From Lysobacterales bacterium (GTDB lineage: Bacteria > Pseudomonadota > Gammaproteobacteria > Xanthomonadales > Marinicellaceae): DNA of 52,531 nt. The stretch covers positions 1 to 52,531 of the forward strand of contig JALSLV010000063.1 in NCBI GenBank assembly GCA_026988115.1, read 5' to 3'. Below the pieces are notes generated by a model. It worked only from the letters and a program-made list of their open reading frames with translations. It was not told the DNA's origin and searched no databases. Each line of letters opens with the position of its first letter. Positions within the stretch are counted from its first letter, which is position 1. Below are positions 27,738 through 36,814 of this stretch, in pieces. The position numbers were made by a program, and so were the translations under genes.

Positions 27738-28538
27738 ATGAAAAACAAAAAATTAGGCACACTACTATTTTCTCTCATTCTTTTTTCATCAGCACAAGCC
27801 ATCACGGTGGATGAAATTATTGATGGTTACCTCGAAAACATCGGTGGAAAAGAAGCCATTAGCAAATTGACAGGCTTAAAAATGTTGGGAGAAATGAATC
27901 AAGGAGGAATGAAATTTCCTATTCAAGTTGTCAGTTTAAGTGACGGACGTCAGTACATGCAATTCAGTTTTCAAGGCAAAGACCTAAAACAAGGAGTTTT
28001 TGATGGGGAAACCTTGTGGAATACCAATTTTTTAACCATGCAAGCAGAAAAAGCCGATGCAGAAAGCACCCAGAACCAGAAACTCGAAATGAATGACTTT
28101 CCTTTCCCGCTGTTTAACTACAAAGAAAAAGGCTATCAGTTGGAATTGCTAGGCACTGAAGAAAAAGAAGGCACAGAAACTTATAAACTCAAACTCACTC
28201 GAGAACAAAAAACCATTGACGGCAAAAAAGTTGATGACATTAGTTATTATTACTTCGATGTCGATGCACTCGTGCCAATTTCAACCGAATCAGAAATCAA
28301 AGAAGGCCCCATGAAAGGTAAAATGGGAGAATCCAAATTAAGTGACTACCAAGAAGTAGACGGCTTATATTTCCCCTTCTCCATGACTCAGGGCATGAAA
28401 GACGGTCCAAGTGTATCAATGGTGATTAAAAAAATCAAACTCAATCCAACGGTTAAAGCTTCTGAATTTGATTTTCCTGTTACCGAAAAGAAAACAAAAG
28501 AAAAAGTTGAAAAAACTGCCGAATCTAATACTAAATAA
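27738..28538 (+). CDS. Periplasmic LolA-fold-like protein (outer membrane lipoprotein-sorting family)
   Basis: A 266-residue protein with a signal peptide (MKNKKLGTLLFSLILFSSAQA). The mature part resembles the broad outer-membrane lipoprotein-sorting-like family: a short helix (TVDEIIDGYLENIGGKEAISK) and then a run of beta strands that would form a half-barrel (LSDGRQYMQFSFQGK, GVFDGETLWNTN, YKLKLTRE, SYYYFDVDALVPISTE). The tail is Lys/Glu rich. It is not LolA itself, being longer and with no LolB nearby. The stop is 18 bases before the large propeller gene, so the two probably form a transcription unit. Confidence 0.65.
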   Translation: MKNKKLGTLLFSLILFSSAQAITVDEIIDGYLENIGGKEAISKLTGLKMLGEMNQGGMKFPIQVVSLSDGRQYMQFSFQGKDLKQGVFDGETLWNTNFLTMQAEKADAESTQNQKLEMNDFPFPLFNYKEKGYQLELLGTEEKEGTETYKLKLTREQKTIDGKKVDDISYYYFDVDALVPISTESEIKEGPMKGKMGESKLSDYQEVDGLYFPFSMTQGMKDGPSVSMVIKKIKLNPTVKASEFDFPVTEKKTKEKVEKTAESNTK

Positions 28539-28556
28539 AATAAGCCCAGGGGACAC

Positions 28557-31500
28557 ATGAAAATTTTAAATATAAAACAAAAAATAATCTCATTGACCTT
28601 GCTGTCAACTATTGCGCTATCCAGTCATGCAGCAGAGTTAACTCTCAAAGGCAAGGCGCTCTTTGGTGACATGAAAGCCAGACAAATTGGTCCAGCACTA
28701 ATGAGCGGTCGCATCAATGATATCGAAGCCCACCCAACAAATCCACGTATTATTTATGTTGGTGCCGCAGGTGGCGGTGTCTGGCGTTCACAAAACGGTG
28801 GGGCAACTTTTGAACCTATTTTTGATGACCAAGTACAATCCATTGGTGTCATCGCTGTAGATCCTGTGCAACCCGATAGAACCATTTGGGTGGGAACAGG
28901 TGAAACATGGACTCGAAATTCCGTTTCTACTGGTGATGGTTTATTTCGTTCTGATGATGGTGGAATCAACTGGAAAATCGTCGGTTTTGATAATTCTGAA
29001 CGCATTAGCAGCATAGAAATCAACCCCAACAATCCCAAAGAAGTTTATGTTGGCGTTTTAGGTGCTTTGTGGGGAGATAACGAAGAACGTGGCGTTTATA
29101 AAACAACAGACAATGGTTTAACTTGGGAAAAAATACTGTACGTTAATGCAGGGGTAGGCTGTTCTGATTTGATAATGGATCCAAACAATCCTGACATCCT
29201 TTATGCCTCCATGTGGGAATTTCGCCGCACCGCTTGGTCCTTTAATTCAGGGGGTGAAAACAGTGCTTTGTATAAATCCATTGATGCAGGTAAAACCTGG
29301 AACAAAATTCACAAAGGATTCCCTAATGGCAAACTCGGACGCATCGCTGTAGCAGTTGCACCTTCTAACAGCACTATTATTTATTCCGTTTTGGAAACAG
29401 AAGACAAAGCACAAAATGGCTTATACCGTTCAGATGATGCTGGAAAAAACTGGAAACACTTAAATGCTGATTTCGGCTTAGTGGTTCGTCCATTTTACTT
29501 TTCCCGTATTGTTATCGACCCACGAAATCCTGATGTCGTTGTCAAAGCAGGACTTCAAGGTTCTATCAGTCGCGATGGTGGAAAAACCTTTAAAAACCTT
29601 GGTCGAATGCACGCTGACATTCATGACATTTTATTTGATTTAAATGATTCTGATCGCATGTATGTGGCAACTGATGGTGGTTTATACCGCAGTTGGGATG
29701 GGGCAACAACCATGGAAATGGTAAGCAATTTACCGCTTTCACAATTTTACAGTGTCAGTGTCGATAACGAAACACCTTACAATATTTATGGTGGACTACA
29801 AGACAACGGTTCATGGTATGGTCCTTCATACTCTCCTGGTGGTATTGAAGCACGTGACTGGAACAGTATCGGTTATGGCGATGGTTTTCGCGTCTTAAGT
29901 CACCCAACTAAACGCATAGTTTATTCCGAAATGCAAGGAGCGGAAAATGTTTGGCGTTATGACATCACTCGCGATGAGGTCAAAACCATTCAACCACTGC
30001 CCGAAAAAGGCGATCCAAAATTGCGTTTTAATTGGAACGCACCCATTGCGACCAGCCCAAACAAAGCCGACAGGTTATACATGGGCAGTCAATTCCTTTA
30101 CCGTTCTGAAGACATGGGCGATACCTGGGATAAGATTTCGGGTGATTTAACCACCAACGACCCATCCAAACTCAACCAAGAAGAATCAGGCGGCTTATCA
30201 AAAGATAATTCTGGTGCTGAAAATTATGAAACCATTTTTACCATAGCCGAATCGCCATTGGATGAAAAAGTCATATGGGTCGGAACCGATGACGGTCAAG
30301 TGCAAGTGTCCAGAAATGGCGGCAAAAAGTGGAAAAACGTGGTGAATAACATTCCTGATTTACCTAAAAATACTTGGGTTTACCATATTGAAGCCAGTCA
30401 CCACGACAAAGCAACGGCTTATGCCGTGTTTGATGGGCACACTGCCAATGATGAGCGCCCTTACATTTACAAAACCAGTAACTATGGTCAAACATGGAAA
30501 TCACTGGTAACTTTTGACTTGAAAGGCTTCTCGCGCACGATACAAGAAGACTACGAAAATCCTGATTTATTGTTTGTTGGCACTGAACGGGGTTTATTTG
30601 TCACCATTGATGGTGGTGAAAACTGGAGCCATTTTACCAACAACATGCCACCAGTGGCGGTTCATCACATCGAACTGCAAAAGCAAACCAATGACTTAGT
30701 CATGGCAACCCACGGCCGCGGCATTATTATAGTGGATGACATCAGCCCTCTTCGTCAAATCACCCCTGAGGTTTTAGCTCAAAAGGTTAAATTTTTAAAG
30801 ACTCAGCCGATGATTATTCGAGAAGAAAGTGGCTTTGGAGGCGGCAGTTCAGAACTCGAATACGTCGGACCAAACCCCGATAGAAATGCAAAAATCTCCT
30901 ATTATTTGCAAAAACGTCACATCTTTGGCAAGACCAAAATTGAAATCTTTGATAAAGACAATAATTTTGTGACCGATTTACCGGCAGGCAAATCAAAAGG
31001 TGTTAACACAATCAGTTGGAATGGGCATCTAAAACGCCCGAAAGTAGCCAAGGCAAAGACCTTTGCTTTTGGTGGGTTTACCACACCGCGCGCACCAGCA
31101 GGAAAGTATAAGGTCGTCTTTACCAAAGGCAAAGAAACGTATCAAACAAGCATAGAACTTAAAAACGACCCAAAGTCTAAGTACACGGATAAACAACGCA
31201 AAGCACTGCATAAAACTACCATGGAGTTGTATAACATGAGTGAAGAGTTGGCGTATTTAGTCTATGAAATTGACAGTTTAATTGCCGCTGCTGGCGATGA
31301 GAACCAAGCCACAGTTGATGAACTTAAGGCTTTAAAAAATACACTGGTTATCACAACAGGAGACAACTACGTAGGTTCAGCCGAACCACAATTGCGTGAA
31401 GATTTATTGGATTTATACAGTAAAGTTGCGGGAGGCTTCGCGCCACCCTCACGACCTGAATTAGCTAATTTCAAGCTGATTAAAGAGCGTTTTAATAAAG

Positions 31501-31583
31501 CTCAAAAAACATTCAAAGCCATCAATAAAAAAGGCATAACTGTTGAAATTAAACCTTTAGAAGAGTTTTTGAAAGAATCTTAA
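28557..31583 (+). CDS. Large secreted BNR/VPS10-sortilin-type beta-propeller protein
   Basis: A 1008-residue protein with a signal peptide ending near LSSHAAE. It is built of BNR/Asp-box repeats: WRSQNGGATFEP, FRSDDGGINWKIV, YKTTDNGLTWEKI, YKSIDAGKTWNKI, YRSDDAGKNWKHL, SRDGGKTFKNL, YRSEDMGDTWDKI, VSRNGGKKWKNV, YKTSNYGQTWKSL and VTIDGGENWSHF. These span about 30-720 and would form two propellers. The remainder has beta-rich FlgD-like/Ig-like segments (KYKVVFTKGKETYQTSIEL) and a helical C-terminus. Relatives are annotated as glycosyl hydrolase BNR or sortilin-like proteins. They lack sialidase catalytic residues, so a binding role is more likely. AGGGG precedes the ATG. Confidence 0.85.
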   Translation: MKILNIKQKIISLTLLSTIALSSHAAELTLKGKALFGDMKARQIGPALMSGRINDIEAHPTNPRIIYVGAAGGGVWRSQNGGATFEPIFDDQVQSIGVIAVDPVQPDRTIWVGTGETWTRNSVSTGDGLFRSDDGGINWKIVGFDNSERISSIEINPNNPKEVYVGVLGALWGDNEERGVYKTTDNGLTWEKILYVNAGVGCSDLIMDPNNPDILYASMWEFRRTAWSFNSGGENSALYKSIDAGKTWNKIHKGFPNGKLGRIAVAVAPSNSTIIYSVLETEDKAQNGLYRSDDAGKNWKHLNADFGLVVRPFYFSRIVIDPRNPDVVVKAGLQGSISRDGGKTFKNLGRMHADIHDILFDLNDSDRMYVATDGGLYRSWDGATTMEMVSNLPLSQFYSVSVDNETPYNIYGGLQDNGSWYGPSYSPGGIEARDWNSIGYGDGFRVLSHPTKRIVYSEMQGAENVWRYDITRDEVKTIQPLPEKGDPKLRFNWNAPIATSPNKADRLYMGSQFLYRSEDMGDTWDKISGDLTTNDPSKLNQEESGGLSKDNSGAENYETIFTIAESPLDEKVIWVGTDDGQVQVSRNGGKKWKNVVNNIPDLPKNTWVYHIEASHHDKATAYAVFDGHTANDERPYIYKTSNYGQTWKSLVTFDLKGFSRTIQEDYENPDLLFVGTERGLFVTIDGGENWSHFTNNMPPVAVHHIELQKQTNDLVMATHGRGIIIVDDISPLRQITPEVLAQKVKFLKTQPMIIREESGFGGGSSELEYVGPNPDRNAKISYYLQKRHIFGKTKIEIFDKDNNFVTDLPAGKSKGVNTISWNGHLKRPKVAKAKTFAFGGFTTPRAPAGKYKVVFTKGKETYQTSIELKNDPKSKYTDKQRKALHKTTMELYNMSEELAYLVYEIDSLIAAAGDENQATVDELKALKNTLVITTGDNYVGSAEPQLREDLLDLYSKVAGGFAPPSRPELANFKLIKERFNKAQKTFKAINKKGITVEIKPLEEFLKES

Positions 31584-31642
31584 GATTGTTGCCTGGTGAT
31601 AAGACATTTTCTTGGCTTGCAAGACATGCTAAGGAGGTATGC

Positions 31643-31648
31643 TATAAT
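31643..31648 (+). promoter_or_regulatory. Candidate extended -10 promoter (TGCTATAAT)
   Basis: A perfect TATAAT with the extended TGC lies at 31640-31648 in the gap after the propeller gene. No good -35 lies 16-18 bases upstream. A transcript from about 31655 would run into the hairpin at 31689-31730, giving an RNA of roughly 75 nt antisense to nothing annotated until the next gene. Weak evidence. Confidence 0.3.
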
Positions 31649-31688
31649 TGTGTTTTCACTATCGGGAATTGGGTATTATAAACTGATA

Positions 31689-31730
31689 CAAAAAAAGCCT
31701 AAAATCATTTATTATGATTTTAGGCTTTAA
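31689..31730 (-). terminator. Strong rho-independent terminator of the IPTL-type gene
   Basis: Arms AAAGCCTAAAATCAT and ATGATTTTAGGCTTT pair perfectly around a short loop. On the minus strand seven T residues follow, 40-80 bases after the stop of the 31772-32578 gene. On the plus strand the T run is only three, so it acts mainly on the minus strand. Confidence 0.85.
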
Positions 31731-31771
31731 CAAAAAAGTCTTTAGCTATTTAAAAAGACTAAATCATGTTG

Positions 31772-32578
31772 TTAACTTTTCTTCTTATAGAAGAAAATGG
31801 CAGAACCCGATAATACCATTAACAACAATACTAAACTATACCAAGTTAATGAAGGCACTGGTACTGGTGGTGCTAATGCAGCTGCGGCTTCTGAAATACA
31901 CATTACGTGATCAGAAGGCGTAACGACTCCATTCTGATCGGCTTGATCATCATAACTGCCAACTAGAGTCTCATCAACCCACAAAAACAAGCACTGATTA
32001 CCACCCGCTGCATTAACACCTGTTTGGCGTTGAATACTAATCCAAGCTGCTCCAGTTATATCTGTTGCTGGAAAAGATAAGTCATACTTGTGAATGGTAG
32101 CAAATGCAAAAGGCGTCGTAGTATCTGTCACTACTGGTGTTCCAACAACGGATGCAATAACCGTACCAGGAGTGCCAGCATTGTCCGCACTAAAAGTGAT
32201 ATTAAAAGGAGTAAGAGCAGCATTATCTTCTAGACATTCCCCAACAAAACCACCACCATTAACCTCTACTGATATCCCCCACACACTTATTGAATCAGTC
32301 ATGCCTCCAGCTAAAGGAGTTGTCACTCCTACACCGTTAACTATGTTTTCTGAAATTAGAAATGGGGATTCTTCATCTGATACTCTTGAGGTACCAAAAT
32401 TTGCTACATCAATTGGTTGTTGATACAGTAGTGTAGCTGCTGAACCATTATCACAATCTAAAGCGCCTGATGGTGCATTCGGTGCTGATAAAATGGGTCC
32501 ATTTAATGATAGAAACGAGTTATCGGCAGTAAAACCCACACTCGATATGATAAAACTTAATAGTATAATAATTTTCAT
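31772..32578 (-). CDS. Secreted protein with IPTL-CTERM-like C-terminal sorting signal
   Basis: A 268-residue protein with an N-terminal signal (MKIIILLSFIISSVGFTA) and an otherwise beta-rich, Gly/Thr/Asp-rich body of unknown fold (SVWGISVEVNGGGFVGE, FNITFSADNAGTPGTVIASV, AWISIQRQTG). The end has a tripartite sorting signal: VPVPSLTWYSL, a hydrophobic helix VLLLMVLSGSAIFF and a basic YKKKS. This matches the IPTL-CTERM pattern (usually IPTLSEWG-like), a substrate class linked to exosortase-type transpeptidases, but with Ser-Leu-Thr-Trp-Tyr in place of Thr-Leu-xx-Trp-Gly. No exosortase is in the window. It is followed by a strong terminator and is monocistronic. Confidence 0.75.
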   Translation of the reverse strand: MKIIILLSFIISSVGFTADNSFLSLNGPILSAPNAPSGALDCDNGSAATLLYQQPIDVANFGTSRVSDEESPFLISENIVNGVGVTTPLAGGMTDSISVWGISVEVNGGGFVGECLEDNAALTPFNITFSADNAGTPGTVIASVVGTPVVTDTTTPFAFATIHKYDLSFPATDITGAAWISIQRQTGVNAAGGNQCLFLWVDETLVGSYDDQADQNGVVTPSDHVMCISEAAAALAPPVPVPSLTWYSLVLLLMVLSGSAIFFYKKKS

Positions 32579-32744
32579 GTTAAATTTACTCCTCTAAAAG
32601 TTAGTGCAATTGTATTGACTCTACATTTAATCAGCAAGGTATTAAATTAAATTAATAAGAATAACTTAGCAATAGTCAAGTTATTTGAGCAACTTAGTAG
32701 TGCCAATTTCAATTTTATTGACCAATGTTGGTAATTTTTCTCAG

Positions 32745-34895
32745 TTATACCTTCAATATAAAGCAATTTTTTATATATTGTATTTCCAATTCTGAGTATT
32801 TGCATTCAACTAAATTATAATCTAAGTTCTGCTCTCTCTTTTGTCCATAATTCTCAATTATATTCTGCTTATTTACTCTTACCTTTACCGGACGGCTATT
32901 ATCAAGTTTTAGTTGTTCATCAATAAAATATTTGTATTTGTAATGATTAACACTGGCTTTTAAATCACTCAGCACGGCAGTCGCGGTAGCAATGCTACCA
33001 GCTCCTTTTCCTTTAAAATTAAACTCGGTGTTGTTGTGGGTTAAAACAATTAAGTTGTTTTCATTATCAGTTTTGGCTAATTCACTGGATAATGGAACAA
33101 GCTCAGGCATGATGGTGATGCTTATGCCTTTATCTGTTTTCGTAAGTGTCGCGATTTGTTTAATCGTGCTGTTTTGGCTTTTGGCAAAGGCAATGTCCTC
33201 AGGTGTTATGTTTTGAATACCGTAATTTTTCACTTCATCAGGATGAACAAGCAAACCAAAGGCATGAGCAGCGAGTATAACGGCTTTGTATTTGGCATCG
33301 AACCCCCCAACATCAGCAAGAGGGTCACTTTCGGCAAATCCTAGGCTTTGTGCTTTTTTTAACGCGTGCGAATAAGAACAGTTGTTTGCAAACATGTGAG
33401 TGAGAATATAATTGCTAGAACCATTGATAATGGCTTTTATGCTTTGGTTTTGTGATTGCTCAAAATACAAATCCAAATTGCGAATAATAGGAATACTGCC
33501 CGCCACTGCTGCTTCGTAGAGAAAAGAAGTTTCCACTAACTGATTCCACAAAATGATTTCAGCAAGATTTTCTGCGACCATTTTTTTATTGGCTGTTATA
33601 AAATTCTTACTCTTATTAATGGCATTTTTAGCTATACGGTAGGATATGTCAGCATCATCTATCACTTCTATAATGGTTTTTATGTTTCTATTATCCGTCA
33701 CTTGTTGGTTGATGGTGATAATTTCATGACCCGCTTTTCTGGCTTTGTACTCGTGCTTAACGACAATGTTATTTAATTGTGGCAAAGTTTTATTACTGGA
33801 TAACAGTTCATAAACACCTTGACCAACACAACCCAAACCATGCATGGCAACTTGTTCTTGTTGCTTTTTATCGGTTTGGTAAAAGTCTGATATTGACTGT
33901 GCAATTTGTACCGTTTCGACTAAAAAACCATCGTGACCAAAGTTTGATTCAATGACATCTAAGCGCGAATTTTCTATGCCATCAACCAATTGTTGTGAGT
34001 CCGCTAGTGGAAATAAAATATCGGTTGAAATGGCAATCACTAAGGTTTTGGCTTTGACTTTCGCCAGTGCTTTTTTAATGCCTCCACGGTTACGCCCGAC
34101 ATCATGGCTGTCCATGGTTTTGGTGATGGCATAATACCCATAGGCATTAAAACGATTAACCAGTTTTTCACCTTGATAACTTTGGTAACTCTCGGCTTTG
34201 CGAATTTTGTCAAAACTGTATTCATCGTTTTGCGTGCTGTTGTAGGCAGTATTATTGCGGTAACTCAATAAAGCAATACTGCGTGCCGCTTTGAGTCCTG
34301 CTCGGGCGGAGTTTGGACTTTTTTCTCCCCAGGTTTTATCGGCATGAATGGCGAGTCTTTGCGATTGATTAAAAGCAGCCACCCATGGCGAAATAACGGC
34401 TGAAGACCCCAACAAAACGAGATTATCGCAAATTTCTGGTTCGGTGATTGCCCACTCGACCGCCTGATGACCACCAACCGAGCCACCAATTATGGTGTGG
34501 ATATGTTTGATTCTTAAATGTTTTCTCAGTTCAATAAAAGCCTTGATATTATCTCGGATACTGACCACGGGAAATTTGTCGTAGCGTTTGTCTTCATCGC
34601 AATTTAGTGGCGATGTGGATCCATAAGCCGAGCCAATAATATTAGCACACACAATAAAATAATCATCAGGATTAAATAAGTCATTAGGTCCAACCAAACC
34701 CGGCCACCAATCTTTAACATTGGCATCAGCGGTCAATGCATGACAAACCCAAATAATATTGGATTCGTCTGCATTTTTTTGACCATAAGTGCTGTAACTA
34801 ATGGTTATATCCGTCAAGAAATCTCCACTCTCAAGAGGAAACTTGCCTTTCAAGTCAAACTGCGATTCTTGGCTGTGTGGTGCACTCCTATTCAT
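32745..34895 (-). CDS. Fusion of homoserine O-acyltransferase (MetX) and homoserine dehydrogenase
   Basis: One open frame holds two methionine enzymes. Residues about 1-350 are a MetX-type alpha/beta hydrolase with the nucleophile elbow TIIGGSVGGHQAVEW, an Asp in ISTDILFPLADSQQ and a His in FGHDGFLVE. The rest is homoserine dehydrogenase: NAD(P) motif HGLGCVGQGVYELL, TANKKMVAENL, AGSIPIIRN, GSSNYILTHMF and SDPLADVGGFDAKYK. Fused, they could pass homoserine straight to acylation. No aspartokinase part is present. I prefer ATG 34895, one base after the metY stop (TAAtATG), which implies translational coupling and gives 716 residues; the frame is open to 34946. Acetyl versus succinyl donor cannot be told. 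Confidence 0.88.
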   Translation of the reverse strand: MNRSAPHSQESQFDLKGKFPLESGDFLTDITISYSTYGQKNADESNIIWVCHALTADANVKDWWPGLVGPNDLFNPDDYFIVCANIIGSAYGSTSPLNCDEDKRYDKFPVVSIRDNIKAFIELRKHLRIKHIHTIIGGSVGGHQAVEWAITEPEICDNLVLLGSSAVISPWVAAFNQSQRLAIHADKTWGEKSPNSARAGLKAARSIALLSYRNNTAYNSTQNDEYSFDKIRKAESYQSYQGEKLVNRFNAYGYYAITKTMDSHDVGRNRGGIKKALAKVKAKTLVIAISTDILFPLADSQQLVDGIENSRLDVIESNFGHDGFLVETVQIAQSISDFYQTDKKQQEQVAMHGLGCVGQGVYELLSSNKTLPQLNNIVVKHEYKARKAGHEIITINQQVTDNRNIKTIIEVIDDADISYRIAKNAINKSKNFITANKKMVAENLAEIILWNQLVETSFLYEAAVAGSIPIIRNLDLYFEQSQNQSIKAIINGSSNYILTHMFANNCSYSHALKKAQSLGFAESDPLADVGGFDAKYKAVILAAHAFGLLVHPDEVKNYGIQNITPEDIAFAKSQNSTIKQIATLTKTDKGISITIMPELVPLSSELAKTDNENNLIVLTHNNTEFNFKGKGAGSIATATAVLSDLKASVNHYKYKYFIDEQLKLDNSRPVKVRVNKQNIIENYGQKREQNLDYNLVECKYSELEIQYIKNCFILKV

Positions 34896-34896
34896 A

Positions 34897-36336
<1,440 letters not shown>

Positions 36337-36337
36337 A

Positions 36338-36448
36338 CTATTGCATTGTTGGCATGCACATACACATGCAACATGATTGCATTAAGCAAGACTGAAGTAT
36401 TTGAGTTGAATTGAAATTTTGATTTGTAGAAATTGTTTCGTTTTTCAT
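36338..36448 (-). CDS. Cys/Met-rich leader peptide of the met operon
   Basis: A 36-codon ORF with ATG at 36448 and TAG at 36338-36340. It begins MKNETISTNQNF and ends SCLMQSCCMCMCMPTMQ. The last 16 codons hold five Cys and five Met, far above chance, and these are the amino acids made or used by the downstream pathway. AAAGAGAG about 5 bases before the ATG is a usable ribosome binding site and overlaps the 3' strand of the riboswitch P1 stem. It looks like an attenuator peptide in the style of trp or his leaders: stalling at Cys/Met codons would change the fold of the next hairpins. A small metal-binding peptide is the alternative. Function is inferred. Confidence 0.6.
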   Translation of the reverse strand: MKNETISTNQNFNSTQILQSCLMQSCCMCMCMPTMQ

Positions 36449-36456
36449 AATGCTCT

Positions 36457-36566
36457 CTTTATATTCACCAGTATTGGTTCAGGATTTGGCACTATCGAGA
36501 AAAAGGATTTTTTATCGAACTTGCCTGAGGGTCATCGAGCCTGTCTCTTACCTCATCGTTATAAAG
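36457..36566 (-). ncRNA. S-box (SAM-I) riboswitch ahead of metY
   Basis: The minus strand shows the full SAM-I plan in order. P1 5' is CTTTATA (36560-36566). P2 is TGAGG/CCTCA with a kink-turn-like interior and GGCTCGATGAC (36526-36555). Next come AGGCAAG, P3 as TCGATAAAAAATCC...TTTTTCTCGA, and the hallmark AGTGCCAAATCC joining strand. P4 is ACCAATACTGGT, then GAA and P1 3' TATAAAG (36457-36463). It matches the B. subtilis yitJ layout as I recall it. SAM binding should stabilise P1. Because AAAGAGAG at the P1 3' side is also the likely ribosome binding site of the leader ORF, SAM may block leader translation. P1 is short (7 bp). Confidence 0.8.
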
Positions 36567-36814
36567 TATAAGTTTTTAAAACGGTGTTTTATTAACCTAT
36601 GATTTGAAATTTAACAGTAAAAAAATAAAAAGCAACTGAAATTTACAAAAATATTAAAAATAAACAAATTCTCTATTAGAGAGAACCTAAAATTCCGAAC
36701 ACCATTTTTTTAGTTGCTGGCTCAAACTATGTTTATGACAAAGAACACACTTGCCTATTGGGCTAGAATAATTTAAAGTAATTGCCTATTAAAGTGCTTA
36801 ACCAATAGTCTAAC
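36567..36814. other. Divergent AT-rich spacer with a nested inverted repeat
   Basis: About 250 bases without a gene between the met leader and the beta-helix gene. AGCAACT (36631-36637) and AGTTGCT (36712-36718) enclose a small perfect hairpin TTCTCTattagAGAGAA (36669-36685). On the minus strand the outer stem is followed by TTTTTATTTTTTT, so it could end a short RNA. TTGCCTATT occurs twice 31 bases apart (36751 and 36782), about three helical turns, ahead of the plus-strand gene. Promoters for both directions must lie here, but I see no strong consensus. Confidence 0.35.

Noticed and set aside
31625-31732. A 36-codon plus-strand ORF (ATG CTA AGG...) after the propeller gene, containing AAGGAGG
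   Set aside because: Its second half is the terminator hairpin of the opposite gene, and the AAGGAGG lies inside the frame, so it looks like chance.
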